Below are positions 43,130-52,600 of a DNA stretch of 64,000 bases, piece after piece. The notes beneath the pieces are model-generated. The model searched no databases, was not told where the DNA came from, and saw nothing but the letters and a program-made list of their open reading frames with translations. The number at the start of each line of letters is the position of its first letter. The first letter of the stretch is position 1. Origin of the DNA: Desulfuromonas versatilis (GTDB taxonomy: Bacteria; Desulfobacterota; Desulfuromonadia; Desulfuromonadales; NIT-T3); assembly GCF_019704135.1 (NCBI RefSeq), contig NZ_AP024355.1, forward strand, positions 2,350,001 to 2,414,000. Direction: 5' to 3'. The position numbers were made by a program, and so were the translations under genes.

Positions 43130-43531
43130 TTACTGATTTTTGAAATAGTCCCCGTACTGCTTATCTACTTCAAGGATGTGATTTAAAAACCAGTCCCGCA
43201 TGAAATTCAGGACGCTTTGGGGCACTGCTGCATTTCCTTTGAAATGCTGATCGCGAAGTTGGACTAATTGCTCTTTAAAATACTTGTGCTGCTTTTTTTG
43301 CAAGGCTAACCCCTCATAACCGGTCTGCTCCAATAACTTTTCCTCGTCATCGAAATGAGTCACCACGTAGGCAAACAATTCCCTGAAATGTCCTTCAAGA
43401 AATTCTGAATTGTTTCGTTTTTCCTCGTTAAACTGGTGAATCTGGTTCAAAAGAAAGAAAAACTTTTGATGTTGAATGTCCATTTCGGGAATTTGAACGC
43501 TGAACTGGTCTTTCCACTTGAAAAACTCCAT
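43130..43531 (-). CDS. Bacteriohemerythrin
   Basis: A 133-residue O2-binding di-iron protein. The ligand pattern is present: DIQHQKFF (His), EGHFRELFAYVVTHFDDEEKLL (two His and Glu), QKKQHKYF (His) and FLNHILEVDKQYGDYF (His and Asp). It may store or sense oxygen in the cytoplasm of an anaerobe. The ATG chosen has AGGAG at eight bases; one three codons earlier has AGGAG at only four. Lies just inside the left border of the repeat-rich island. Confidence 0.93.
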   Translation of the reverse strand: MEFFKWKDQFSVQIPEMDIQHQKFFFLLNQIHQFNEEKRNNSEFLEGHFRELFAYVVTHFDDEEKLLEQTGYEGLALQKKQHKYFKEQLVQLRDQHFKGNAAVPQSVLNFMRDWFLNHILEVDKQYGDYFKNQ

Positions 43532-43600
43532 GACATTCATCTCCTTTCTGTTCCGAAAAAATGGTCCATGTCCCTCAAAAAAAGGATCATGAGGTCAGAC

Positions 43601-43616
43601 TGAAGTGGTCAACTAT
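43601..43616 (+). mobile_element. Solo terminus of the IS3-family element
   Basis: TGAAGTGGTCAACTAT is identical to the left inverted repeat of the IS3-family element at 45518. No transposase remains nearby, so it is probably an IS relic or a one-ended scar. Confidence 0.5.
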
Positions 43617-43783
43617 CATAAAATGCCGGTTGGCTCTTGCTTATTTGAAGTGCCCTTTTTGCCCCCGAAAAGGGGCATTTAGGGGTGAATAAATGGTGTG
43701 ATTTATCAATTTTTCATTTGATAACTATAAGTTACCGCGGTCCGACCCCAAACCACACTAACTTGGTCAGGCCCCCATCCATA

Positions 43784-44509
43784 CTAATGCCCCTTGTTGT
43801 AGATCACGGGCATCTGCCCCTTCCACTTGCTCCATATTTCATCATCGGTGATGAGATCAGCCATAAAGTGGGCAACGTTGATCCGACTGGTTGAACCCGC
43901 ATTGAATATCGTACTTCTGGTCGGCGAGGGATGCACCTCGTAGGGACTGACCTCGGTCTCATTGATCAAACTGTCGGGGCGAACCGCAGCCCACTCGATC
44001 GCCTCGTTACTCGGGCCGATATTGATCCGCAGGTAGTCCGCAGCCTTCTCGTTGTCCAGATGCGGAGGCAGCAGCAGCCGAAGAAGCCCGATGACGCATC
44101 GCTGGGCGAAGGAAATCGGCTCGTCAAGATCGCGGTTGCTGTTGCCGGCTGTGTTCATCAACACAAACCTGGTTGGCACTTCTGCCTTGTTAGCTCTGAT
44201 GGCATTGCACAAACGGCGAGTTGCATCGGTCACAAGCCTGCGAGGGGGACCGAATATGCCATGAAAAGTCAGGTTGTGCCCAAGACACGACGCTACCGCA
44301 GCACACCCTTTGACATGCAGGGTCAGATCAGCGTCGCTAAGACTCAATACGCTTGCCTGGATTATGGACAAGCGCTTGTGATTCTTAACGTTCTCAGGCA
44401 ACTTATCTGCCGATCGTAGAATCACCTTGACGTTCTGCCCCCGTTCGAGAAGTTCCGAAACAAGCAACCGTCCGGTCGCCCCGGTTCCTCCGACAACAAG
44501 GATTGTCAT
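43784..44509 (-). CDS. NAD(P)-binding atypical short-chain dehydrogenase / NmrA-like protein
   Basis: A 241-residue Rossmann protein. MTILVVGGTGATGRLLVSELLERG carries the GxxGxxG dinucleotide motif; ARG-type VKVILRSADKLPE follows, and NTAGNSNRDLDEP and WAAVRPDSLINE are typical of the atypical SDR/NAD(P)H-binding family. Catalytic YxxxK is not present, as in many NmrA-like sensors. Start was chosen at the Rossmann motif with AGAAAGAG upstream; the frame extends 38 codons into a REP-like region. Confidence 0.85.
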   Translation of the reverse strand: MTILVVGGTGATGRLLVSELLERGQNVKVILRSADKLPENVKNHKRLSIIQASVLSLSDADLTLHVKGCAAVASCLGHNLTFHGIFGPPRRLVTDATRRLCNAIRANKAEVPTRFVLMNTAGNSNRDLDEPISFAQRCVIGLLRLLLPPHLDNEKAADYLRINIGPSNEAIEWAAVRPDSLINETEVSPYEVHPSPTRSTIFNAGSTSRINVAHFMADLITDDEIWSKWKGQMPVIYNKGH

Positions 44510-44601
44510 TGATTTAACTCTTTCTCCAGTGCCCCTTGTGGTTAGCTCGGGGGTTATTGGGTGGGCTTTCGGGCCTATCGGGACCACGCTAACACATTCG
44601 G

Positions 44602-44735
44602 GGCGCTTGCAAGAAATCGTCATGTTTGGCTATTGATCCGATTTTGGCCCTATAAATCGCGCTATAGCCACGTTTTACGGAAAAAATTCTGAAATTTTTC
44701 GTGTTATTTCGGCCAGTTAACTTGGTCCGGCCCGG
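44602..44735 (+). repeat. Diverged right end of the REP/RAYT element (copy N)
   Basis: Matches the right end of the full element at 52601-53577 from 'GCGCTTGCAAGAAATCGTC' through the palindrome around CCGATTTTGG...AATCG to the terminus GTTAACTTGGTCCG. Several substitutions show it is an older copy. Confidence 0.75.
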
Positions 44736-44790
44736 CCACCTATGGCCAGCTGGTGTGGGGGCTAGGGGAGAAAAACCCCCGGCTACTAGA

Positions 44791-45078
44791 TTAGATGCAT
44801 TTTATTTTACTTAATGATTTTTCGATTTTATTTGCAACGTCCCCACATTCAATGGGAGTGAAGTGCTCAGATTCGAAGGTTTTGCTAAAGATGCCTGCGA
44901 TGATAGTTTTTAAGTCATTTTCTAGTGTGATATTTTCTAATTTTGCAACTATTTGCGCTATTTCTTGGTCAAATTCATCATCTGGTGCTCCACCTTGAAT
45001 TAATTCGTAGGGGTCCCATTTGATAATTTCACTTCGTACAATTTCAAAAATTATTTCGTATTGTGCTTTATTTTTCAT
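44791..45078 (-). CDS. DUF1871-like small protein
   Basis: A 95-residue acidic protein with the pattern IIKWDPYELIQGGAPDDEFDQEIAQIVAKL, which I recognise as DUF1871. Function unknown. Its AT-rich coding differs from the core genes. It is flanked by REP-element ends. The minus strand just upstream reads CGTTAG three times (the last as CGTTAGTC), resembling integron core sites, so it may be a former cassette gene. A TTG five codons upstream is an alternative start. Confidence 0.78.
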   Translation of the reverse strand: MKNKAQYEIIFEIVRSEIIKWDPYELIQGGAPDDEFDQEIAQIVAKLENITLENDLKTIIAGIFSKTFESEHFTPIECGDVANKIEKSLSKIKCI

Positions 45079-45122
45079 TTCTGCATCAAACAATTTAAGG
45101 TGACTAACGTATCTAACGGTAT

Positions 45123-45483
45123 CTAACGGGGTCGGACCAGGTCAAAGTGTTGATATTCCATATGATTCCAGAGAAGATCACCCCTCTTCAGGACCCATAG
45201 CCCGATTTTTGAGGCCAAAATCGGGTCCATAGTTTGCCTCTGCCTCGCGGAGCACAAATGCTTCCCCACATTTAAAAATATCGCGGGGTTTTCCTCGAGC
45301 ACCAAGTGCCGCTTGGGTCTGTCGAATAAAATCAGAGCTTCCAACAGCAATGCTCCGAGTCCAGTGCTCTTCCCGCAGTCCATCCTCAGTGAGCAGGGCT
45401 TCGTCGATCCAGTCTCCGTAAACCTCTCTCAACTGACTTACGGAGGAGAATTCCAGAGCTCCCAGGAGTGCGTCAAGGTTAAG
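45123..45483. mobile_element. REP/RAYT element, truncated copy A
   Basis: Begins with the left terminus CTAACGGGGTCGGACCAGGTC and its internal palindrome (CCCGATTTTTGAGGCCAAAATCGGG), then runs into the 3' part of the transposase gene and stops abruptly at the left terminus of the next copy. Confidence 0.85.
45178..45483 (-). pseudogene. RAYT transposase, C-terminal fragment (copy A)
   Basis: Encodes only the last ~100 residues of the REP-associated transposase (from LREVYGDWIDEALLTEDGLR to MGPEEG), nearly identical to the 46884 copy. The HUH and Tyr catalytic regions are deleted. Confidence 0.85.
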
Positions 45484-45485
45484 GA

Positions 45486-45517
45486 CTAACGGGGTCGGAC
45501 CAAGTTAACATGTTGAT
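45486..45517. mobile_element. REP-element copy M, left piece (split by IS3)
   Basis: CTAACGGGGTCGGACCAAGTTAACATGTTGAT is the first 32 bases of a REP-element left end. The remainder continues at 46755 after the IS, with GAT duplicated. Confidence 0.85.
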
Positions 45518-45525
45518 TGAAGTGG

Positions 45526-46712
<1,187 letters not shown>

Positions 46713-46754
46713 TATACCACCTTAGTTGGTGTCCGGGGTTAGTAGACCACTTCA

Positions 46755-46828
46755 GATATTCCATATACTTCCAGAGAAAATCACCCCTTTTCAGGAGCTA
46801 TAGGCCGATTTTTGGGGCCAAAATCATT
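46755..46828. mobile_element. REP-element copy M, right piece
   Basis: Continues 'GATATTCCATATACTTCCAG' of the copy interrupted by the IS, through the internal palindrome GGCCGATTTTTGGGGCCAAAATC, and is then truncated against the left terminus of copy B. Confidence 0.8.
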
Positions 46829-46829
46829 C

Positions 46830-47675
46830 TAACGGGGTCGGACCAGGTCAAAGTGTTGATATTCCATATGATTCCAGAGAAAATCACCCCTCTTCAGGAC
46901 CCATAGCCCGATTTTTGAGGCCAAAATCGGGTCCATAGTTTGCCTCTGCCTCGCGGAGCACAAATGCTTCCCCACATTTAAAAATATCGCGGGGTTTTCC
47001 TCGAGCACCAAGTGCCGCTTGGGTCTGTCGAATAAAATCAGAGCTTCCAACAGCAATGCTCCGAGTCCAGTGCTCTTCCCGCAGTCCATCCTCAGTGAGC
47101 AGGGCTTCGTCGATCCAGTCTCCGTAAACCTCTCTCAACTGACTTACGGAGGAGAATTCCAGAGCTCCCAGGAGTGCGTCAAGGTTAAGGATAGTGTTGC
47201 GCCGCCGGGTCCCGTAAACTTCTTGATACCCTCCATGGGGCCACTCGGCGGGGTGTTTGACTACTCCGGCACGTACCATGTTCAAATCGATATAGGTGAG
47301 GCACCTTGTCAGGTGCGGCCCCGATTCAATCGCCGTGGCATGATAACGGTCTTCCCAAAACGCTCCCTTGCGGCCTTTGCGCTGGTTGTATTCTTGCCCT
47401 ACCCGTCCGGATACAAGCTGCATCAGCGCAGGGATATTGTTTTCGCTGCAATCATTTTTGACCAATAAATGCACATGATTGCAGGTTACCGTGTAGTTCA
47501 GGACGCTAACACCGAACCGTTTTCGTCCCTGGTATAGCCACTGAATGTAGCGTTGCCGATCCTGAGAAAACTTCAGCAAAAATTCTTTCTTATGGCATCG
47601 GTGCGTAATGTGCCAGATGTGGCCAGGGAGGAAATGCCGATTCGCTCTGGGCACAGGGATGTCCTTTCGGGGTGC
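46830..47675. mobile_element. REP/RAYT element, copy B (right end missing)
   Basis: The left terminus CTAACGGGGTCGGACC, internal palindrome and a nearly full transposase gene are present. The match to the full element ends at GGGGTGC, where the left terminus of copy C begins, so the right palindrome and terminus are missing. Confidence 0.88.
46884..47673 (-). CDS. REP-associated tyrosine transposase (RAYT, Y1 family), start region lost
   Basis: A transposase of about 263 residues, very similar to the intact copy at 52657. Motifs: HFLPGHIWHITHRCHKKEF, the HUH motif CNHVHLLV, and the catalytic helix with Tyr in GQEYNQRKGRKGAFWEDRYHA. Y1 enzymes nick single-stranded DNA at REP-type hairpins. 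The native TTG start is replaced at the junction with copy C, and the frame instead continues into the neighbouring REP end, so expression is doubtful. Confidence 0.82.
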
Positions 47676-48105
47676 GCTATCGGGGTCGGACCAAGTCAAA
47701 GCCTTAATATTCCATACAATTCCAGAGAAAACCACCCCTCTTCAGGACCCATAGCCCGATTTTTGAGGCCAAAATCGGGTCCATAGTTTTCCTCTGCCTC
47801 GCGTAGCACGAATGACTCCACGCATTGAAAAATATCGCGGAGCTATCCTCGGGAACCAAATGCCGTTTGGGTCTGCGGAAAAAATTCAACCAAAATTCCT
47901 TCTTGTGGCATCGGTGCGTGATGTGCCTAATGCGGCCAGGAAGGAAATGCCGATTCGCTCTGTGCACAGGGATGTCCCTCCGGGGTGCTTGCAAAAAATC
48001 GTAATGATTTGCTATGGGCCCAATTTTGCCGCTAAAAATCGAGCCATAGCCCTTTTTTTAGGTGAAAATTCGGGTTATTTTCGTTTTATTTCAGGCAGTT
48101 AACTT
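47676..48105. mobile_element. REP/RAYT element, copy C (internally deleted; right end split by the group II intron)
   Basis: Left terminus GCTATCGGGGTCGGACC and palindrome, a transposase remnant, then the right palindrome (CCCAATTTTGCCGCTAAAAATCGAGCC) and GTTAACTT. The last ten bases of the element, GGTCCGACCC, lie 1.9 kb away at 50049 on the far side of the intron. Confidence 0.87.
47704..47994 (-). pseudogene. RAYT transposase remnant with internal deletion (copy C)
   Basis: The first ~35 residues (APRRDIPVHRANRHFLPGRI, then HITHRCHKKEF) are fused to C-terminal sequence in a wrong frame. About 200 codons including HUH and Tyr motifs are deleted. Confidence 0.83.
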
Positions 48106-50048
48106 GTCGCGGCAGGAATGCCGGTTACCCGGCACCCCCCGCACAGATCCCAGCGTGCAGAACTACCACACTGGGCTCCTGCCCTAGGTCAGACGCAGAA
48201 GCGTTGATCCGGGTAAGGGTGCAGCACCCGCGCTGTGGGGATCCATCTTCTCATCATCTTTCTTTGCATACGTTCCCAGGTTAGGCTTTTGCCTTTCTGG
48301 CTTCGGCTACGGAGTGCTCGCAACCATGCAAAACCGATTTGCGTTCGGAAGGCATCACAGGCTTCTCGATTTCCAGGGACGGCGTAGTAATTGAAGTGTC
48401 CCTGCACCACCGATCGTAGCCATCTCCCTAATTCTGGAATCGGCTTATGCCGATGCCGTTGCAGGGTCTGACGGACCTTCTTTATCTTTTCGCGAAGGCG
48501 TTTCCCGATCGTTTTTCGTAGAAGCTGGAATTTTCCGTCCTTTCGGCGTTCAGAGCAGATGTGAGTGAATCCAAGGAAGTCGAACGTTTCTGGCTTCCCT
48601 TCCCCACGGTTTTTGCGGTTTTGGACGGCAAAACGGCCAAATTCGATTAACCGGGTTTTGTCGTCGTGGAGTTCCAATCCGAATTTGCCCAGTCGCTTCC
48701 GAAGTTCATCATGGAAACGTTTAGCATCCGACGGGTATTGGACTCCCATGACGAAGTCATCGCAATAGCGCACGATGTAGACTTCGCCGCGTGCATGGTG
48801 GTTTCTCCACCAGTTCACCCAGAGGTCCAAGACGTAGTGCAAGTAGATATTCGCTAGTAGAGGCGATATCACGGCCCCTTGTGGTGTCCCCACCACTGTC
48901 TTGGACCACTTACCGTCTTCGGAGACTCCGGCTCGTAGGAACTTGTGAATCAGCCGGAGAACTCGTCTGTCGGCGACACGGTGTTCCACGAACTTCATCA
49001 ACCACCCATGATCGAGGTTATCGAAGAATCCGCGGATATCCGCATCCAGAACCCAGTTCACCTTCCGCTGCTTGATCGCGACGTAGATCGCATCCAGTGC
49101 GTTGTGCTGGTTTCGTCCCGGTCTGGCGCCGTAGCTGAAACCGAGAAAGTCCTCCTCGTAGATCAGTTGAAGGATTCCCACCAATGCCTGTTGTACAATC
49201 TTGTCCTCCAAGGCGGCAATGCCGATGGGCCGTTGTCGCCCGTCGGATTTGGGTATCCAGGTCCTTTTGCTCGGCTTGGCCCGATACCGTCCACCATGAA
49301 GTTGATCATGGAGTTTCGCGAGGCGCTCTTCCAAACCCTCGCCATACTCCCCCCACGTCATGTCGTCGACTCCGGTGGCCGCTCCCCGGTTGAGAGTGAG
49401 GTAGGCCGCGTGGAGTTGTTCGACACTGATGTGATGCAGTAAATTGGTAAAGCGAAGTTCCTTGTCCCGCTTCGCTGCTTCTCGTACCCTAGCCAAGCCG
49501 CTCGACGTTGCTTCCGACCTCTGTGTGCCGGTCACGGTCGCCTGGATAGGGTTCCCTTTGGCCGAAGGCCTTTTCTCCACGGACTCCGCCGGTGATTGGC
49601 CAAGCGTTTCTGGTTGAACACCTTTGTTCGTCCGCTTCAACGATACTACGCCTTCGTCCGACTTCCCAGAGACGTGCATGTCGGGTGCTCGGCCTCTTGG
49701 CCTTCCCCGACCGGACCGACCGCCGGATTACGATCGGCCGCCTCTAGGATCTCCCGGTTTCCGTGCAAAGAGCTTGCGTACATGCGCTGGTTCTCAGACT
49801 CCGCGGGTCCGATGTGCCACTTGCGTTTGCGCAGCGCACCGTACTGCCTTCCCCCTCGGACCACAAGGTCGGCAACCCGGAACAGGTGATTTCGGAGCTC
49901 AATAGCCGGGCCTGCACGCCCTCTGTCAACGCTTCGCCGCCCACCTCGCGGAGAGCCGACGCATGACTCGAGGCCATAGCTAGTCGCTAGCCTTTACTAT
50001 GCGGGGACTTGCACCCCTTACTCTTTACCGGCTTTTACCGGCGCTTTC
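48106..50048 (-). mobile_element. Group II intron with reverse transcriptase, inserted in a REP-element terminus
   Basis: A 1943-bp minus-strand intron. The exons join as GGGTCGGACC|AAGTTAAC, exactly the terminus of the other REP copies, so boundaries are well set by comparison. The 3' end contains a domain V-like hairpin (GGAGCCCAGTGTGG ... CGCTGGGATC) and a domain VI-like GGTGCCGGGTAACCGGCATT, ending in CCGCGAC. The 5' part (49680-50048) is the structured non-coding ribozyme region. The expected GUGYG start is not present in that form (the intron begins GAAAGCGCC), so the 5' junction may be off by a few bases or the intron may be atypical. Confidence 0.85.
48189..49679 (-). CDS. ltrA: Group II intron reverse transcriptase/maturase
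   Basis: A 496-residue intron-encoded protein. RT domains run from about residue 75: GVDDMTWGEYGEGLEERLAKL, RQRPIGIAALEDKIVQQAL, VLDADIRGFFDNLDH, GTPQGAVISPLLANIYLHY and the active site VRYCDDFVMG, followed by FDFLGFTH. The X/maturase domain (GIIM-like) occupies residues about 385-470. No HNH endonuclease follows. The catalytic box is YCDD rather than the common YADD, a natural variant whose Asp pair is kept. It supports splicing and target-primed retrohoming. Confidence 0.93.
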   Translation of the reverse strand: MHVSGKSDEGVVSLKRTNKGVQPETLGQSPAESVEKRPSAKGNPIQATVTGTQRSEATSSGLARVREAAKRDKELRFTNLLHHISVEQLHAAYLTLNRGAATGVDDMTWGEYGEGLEERLAKLHDQLHGGRYRAKPSKRTWIPKSDGRQRPIGIAALEDKIVQQALVGILQLIYEEDFLGFSYGARPGRNQHNALDAIYVAIKQRKVNWVLDADIRGFFDNLDHGWLMKFVEHRVADRRVLRLIHKFLRAGVSEDGKWSKTVVGTPQGAVISPLLANIYLHYVLDLWVNWWRNHHARGEVYIVRYCDDFVMGVQYPSDAKRFHDELRKRLGKFGLELHDDKTRLIEFGRFAVQNRKNRGEGKPETFDFLGFTHICSERRKDGKFQLLRKTIGKRLREKIKKVRQTLQRHRHKPIPELGRWLRSVVQGHFNYYAVPGNREACDAFRTQIGFAWLRALRSRSQKGKSLTWERMQRKMMRRWIPTARVLHPYPDQRFCV

Positions 50049-50091
50049 GGTCCGACCCGGACACACATGCTTGTGTTAGCTTTTTTATACA

Positions 50092-50424
50092 TCAGCCTTC
50101 TTCGTCAGGTTCAAGTCCAACCTCAACCCTGTCAAACCACATGAACTGACTGATTGTATTTCTTGCAATATCTAGAAGCTGTGAAGAAATTTGACCACCA
50201 TTTATTACTGTTGATTCGAGTTCAAAATTGCAGATACAGCCTTTAGAATCATAAAAAATACTTTTCACATAATGGGCCATATTTTTTCTTGATATTTGTT
50301 GTGAAAAATTTAGCATTTCAATTATTTCATATGCTTTTCCATAACGACTAGAAATCGCAATATCAAAGGCTGTAAAAGACTCAGGTTTCACTTGGCCTGT
50401 TTTTTCATCGAACCAATTTTTCAT
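50092..50424 (-). CDS. Small protein of unknown function in a probable integron cassette
   Basis: A 110-residue soluble protein with mixed alpha/beta character (SFTAFDIAISSRYGKAYEIIEML, SKGCICNFELESTVI). Good RBS (GGAGG eight bases before ATG). Low GC unlike core genes. It begins 55 bases after the attC-like site and its downstream side has another GTTAGC core sequence at 50075, cut by a REP end, so it fits an integron-type gene cassette. No family recognised. Confidence 0.7.
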   Translation of the reverse strand: MKNWFDEKTGQVKPESFTAFDIAISSRYGKAYEIIEMLNFSQQISRKNMAHYVKSIFYDSKGCICNFELESTVINGGQISSQLLDIARNTISQFMWFDRVEVGLEPDEEG

Positions 50425-50478
50425 GATTTACCTCCACTATGGTCTGTAATAAAAAATCAAAATAAGTTTAATTCAAAA

Positions 50479-50580
50479 GCTAACGGTTTGGGTTTGTGGC
50501 AGCAATATTTGGCTGCAAACTGCACGGATTTCACCGAGAAGCAGGGCTGAGTCATCTGTCCACTAACCCGATTGTTAGCC
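50479..50580 (-). other. attC-like site (integron cassette recombination site)
   Basis: Read on the minus strand it begins GGCTAACAATCGGGTTAGTGG and ends CCACAAACCCAAACCGTTAGC. The outer 7-mers GGCTAAC/GTTAGC are the inverse-core and core boxes, and the inner arms pair with a few unpaired bases, separated by about 60 bases with a smaller hairpin (CAGCAATATTTGGCTG). This is the layout of attC. It lies between two small same-strand ORFs, as cassette attC sites do. No integrase is in the window. Confidence 0.6.
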
Positions 50581-50595
50581 GAATTTATTTTATTA

Positions 50596-51333
50596 TTAAT
50601 TTTCAACACCAAAAAGGGTAATGGCCCATTTGTTTTCTGTATTAGAATTTGGCAAATGAACCATTATGCTTCCAATGCAATTGTTTTTTTCACAGTATTT
50701 AATAATGCCATTACCAAGGTTATCGTCGTATTTCAATGTGGCATCATTTACACCAAATGGTTTTTTCAAACGCTCAACATTTATGGCCTTTAAAACATCA
50801 ACATAGCTTGTAAAGTTTGAATTAAATTCAACTTTTATTTCATAGCATATTTTATTATAAAAATTTGCCGTTATGAAGCCATAGTCAGTTTTGTACTTAA
50901 ATGTATTATCATCTTTAAAAACCGGTTTCCCTAAAAATTTTTCTATATTGTTTTTGCTTTTGAAAATTAAGGTTTTTGGATCAAAAAGTACTTTTTGTGA
51001 ACTTTGAAAGCCATATTTATTATGAATTTTCTTGCCTATATCCCACCCCTGAAATGTAGAAATTCGTTCATCATTGATATTGTCAGCAAGTAGATCTTTG
51101 TATGGGATTCGAGCGCCACTTGTCGTGCTTGTTGTAAGTTTTTGTGCAGAAGTATCTGTGACTTTAAGTTGTTCGAGCATTACGGCCGAGACAAATAAAA
51201 CCGCGGCCATAACAATCAGCCTTTTTTTTGATTTTTTTTGTTTTTTTATGGCCAGGGAAGTTCCACAGTTTTTGCAAAAGTTCCCTTCACCCACTACTGC
51301 TTTATTGCATTTTTTACAGGTTACTTTACTCAC
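50596..51333 (-). CDS. Zinc-ribbon membrane-anchored protein of unknown function (cassette gene)
   Basis: A 245-residue protein: a zinc ribbon at the N-terminus (CKKCNKAVVGEGNFCKNC), a Lys-rich stretch, one membrane helix (residues about 39-55, RLIVMAAVLFVSAVMLEQL) and a 180-residue external domain with two Cys near the end (YCEKNNC). Very AT-rich. It starts about 90 bases after a CGTTAGCC core site at 51421-51428 and is followed 15 bases later by the attC-like site. Function unknown. Confidence 0.75.
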   Translation of the reverse strand: MSKVTCKKCNKAVVGEGNFCKNCGTSLAIKKQKKSKKRLIVMAAVLFVSAVMLEQLKVTDTSAQKLTTSTTSGARIPYKDLLADNINDERISTFQGWDIGKKIHNKYGFQSSQKVLFDPKTLIFKSKNNIEKFLGKPVFKDDNTFKYKTDYGFITANFYNKICYEIKVEFNSNFTSYVDVLKAINVERLKKPFGVNDATLKYDDNLGNGIIKYCEKNNCIGSIMVHLPNSNTENKWAITLFGVEN

Positions 51334-51443
51334 TTGTCACCTCTTTGGTAATTGATAAAAATTTGTTTCTAAAAGTTTTTTGAGGCCCTCTGATAGATTT
51401 TTATATTTTTTTTATGCATAGGCTAACGAATCTGCATCACTAT

Positions 51444-52128
51444 CTAACGGGGTCGGACCAGGTCAAAGTGTTGATATTCCATATAATTCCAGAGAAAATT
51501 ACCCCTTTTCAAGGGCTATAGCCCGATTATTGAAGCCAAAATCGGGTCCATAGTTTTCCTCTGCCTCGCCTAGCACAAATGCCTCCCCACATTGAAAAAT
51601 ATCGCGGGGTTTTCCTCGAGCACCAAGTGCCGCTTGGGTCTGTCGAATAAAATCAGGGCTTCCAACAGCAATGCTCCGAGTCCAGTGCTCTTCCCGCAGC
51701 CCATCCTCAGTGAGCAGGGCTTCGTCGATCCAGTCTCCGTAAACCTCTCTTAACTGACTTACGGAGGAGAATTCCAGAACCCCCAGGAGTCCGTCAAGGT
51801 CAAGGACGGTGTTGCGCCGCCGGGTCCCGTAAACTTCTTGATACCCTCCATGGGGCCACTCGGAGGGGTGTTTGACTACTCCGGCACGTACCATATTCAA
51901 ATCGATATAGGTGAGGCACCTTGCCAGGAGGGGCCCCGATTCAATCGCCGCGGCATGGTAACGGTCTTCCCAAAATGCTCCCTTGCGGCCTTTGCGCTGG
52001 TTGTATTCCTGCCCTACCCGTCCGGAAACAAGCTGCATCAGCGCTGGGATATTGTTTTCGCTGCAATCATTTTTGACCAATAAATGCACATGATTGCAGG
52101 TTACCGTGTAGTTCAGGACGCTAACACC
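51444..52128. mobile_element. REP/RAYT element, copy D (truncated by IS21 remnant)
   Basis: Left terminus CTAACGGGGTCGGACC, palindrome, then transposase codons up to GCTAACACC where IS21-type sequence begins abruptly. Confidence 0.87.
51499..52128 (-). pseudogene. RAYT transposase lacking its N-terminus (copy D)
   Basis: Codes for the HUH-proximal part onward (HVHLLVKND, GQEYNQRKGRKGAFWEDRYHA) to the C-terminus, similar to the 52657 copy with several substitutions, including a different last segment. The first ~50 codons are gone at the IS21 junction, so it is not functional unless the ATG in NHMHLLV acts as a start, which would lose HUH context. Confidence 0.83.
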
Positions 52129-52600
52129 TGTCAGGCGACACGGTAAATTGACCCCCTAACGACATCAGGATTTGACCCCCTCCCGACGTGGAGGAAGCAT
52201 GCAAAACATGAGATACATGGTCCCCGTTTTTGATTCTGGACAGACGAGGGACCTCATGCAGACACCTGATGACGTGGCCGTGATGTTGCGGCTGCATGAA
52301 CTTGGCTGGGGGGCCAAGAGAATCGCCCGGGAACTGGGCGTCAGCAAGAACACCGTCAAGAATTACCTGCGACAGGGCGACTGGAACGCCTATCGCACAC
52401 CCGTCAGGAGCAAAACCCTCGATGGTCTGGAGGACTGGCTGGAGAAGAGCTTTGTCCAGCACGGGGGCAATGCCGACGTGGTCCGTCAGGACCTTGCCCG
52501 TCTCCATGGCATTGAGGTCTCCCTGCGCACCGTAGAGCGCGCCGTTCAGCCCTTTCGCCAGCAGCTCGCCGCAGCGGCCAAGGCCACGGTGCGCTTCGGG
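52129..52600 (+). mobile_element. IS21-family remnant (left end and start of istA)
   Basis: TGTCAGGCGACACGG resembles an IS21-type terminus, followed by a non-coding leader and the start of istA. The element is cut at 52600 by the left terminus of REP copy E; istB and the right end are absent. Confidence 0.8.
52199..52600 (+). pseudogene. istA: IS21 transposase IstA, N-terminal fragment
   Basis: The first 134 residues of IstA: an HTH (VMLRLHELGWGAKRIARELGVSKNTVKNYL) and part of a second HTH/linker (LEKSFVQHGGNADVVRQDLARLHGIEVSLRTVERAVQPFRQQL). The DDE catalytic core is missing. GTGGAGGAAGC gives a good RBS. It could still make a DNA-binding fragment. Confidence 0.85.

Noticed and set aside
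43741-43790. Additional REP copy
   Set aside because: Only scattered pieces (GGTCCGACCCC, ACTAACTTGGTCAGGCCCC) are seen; too degenerate to call an element.
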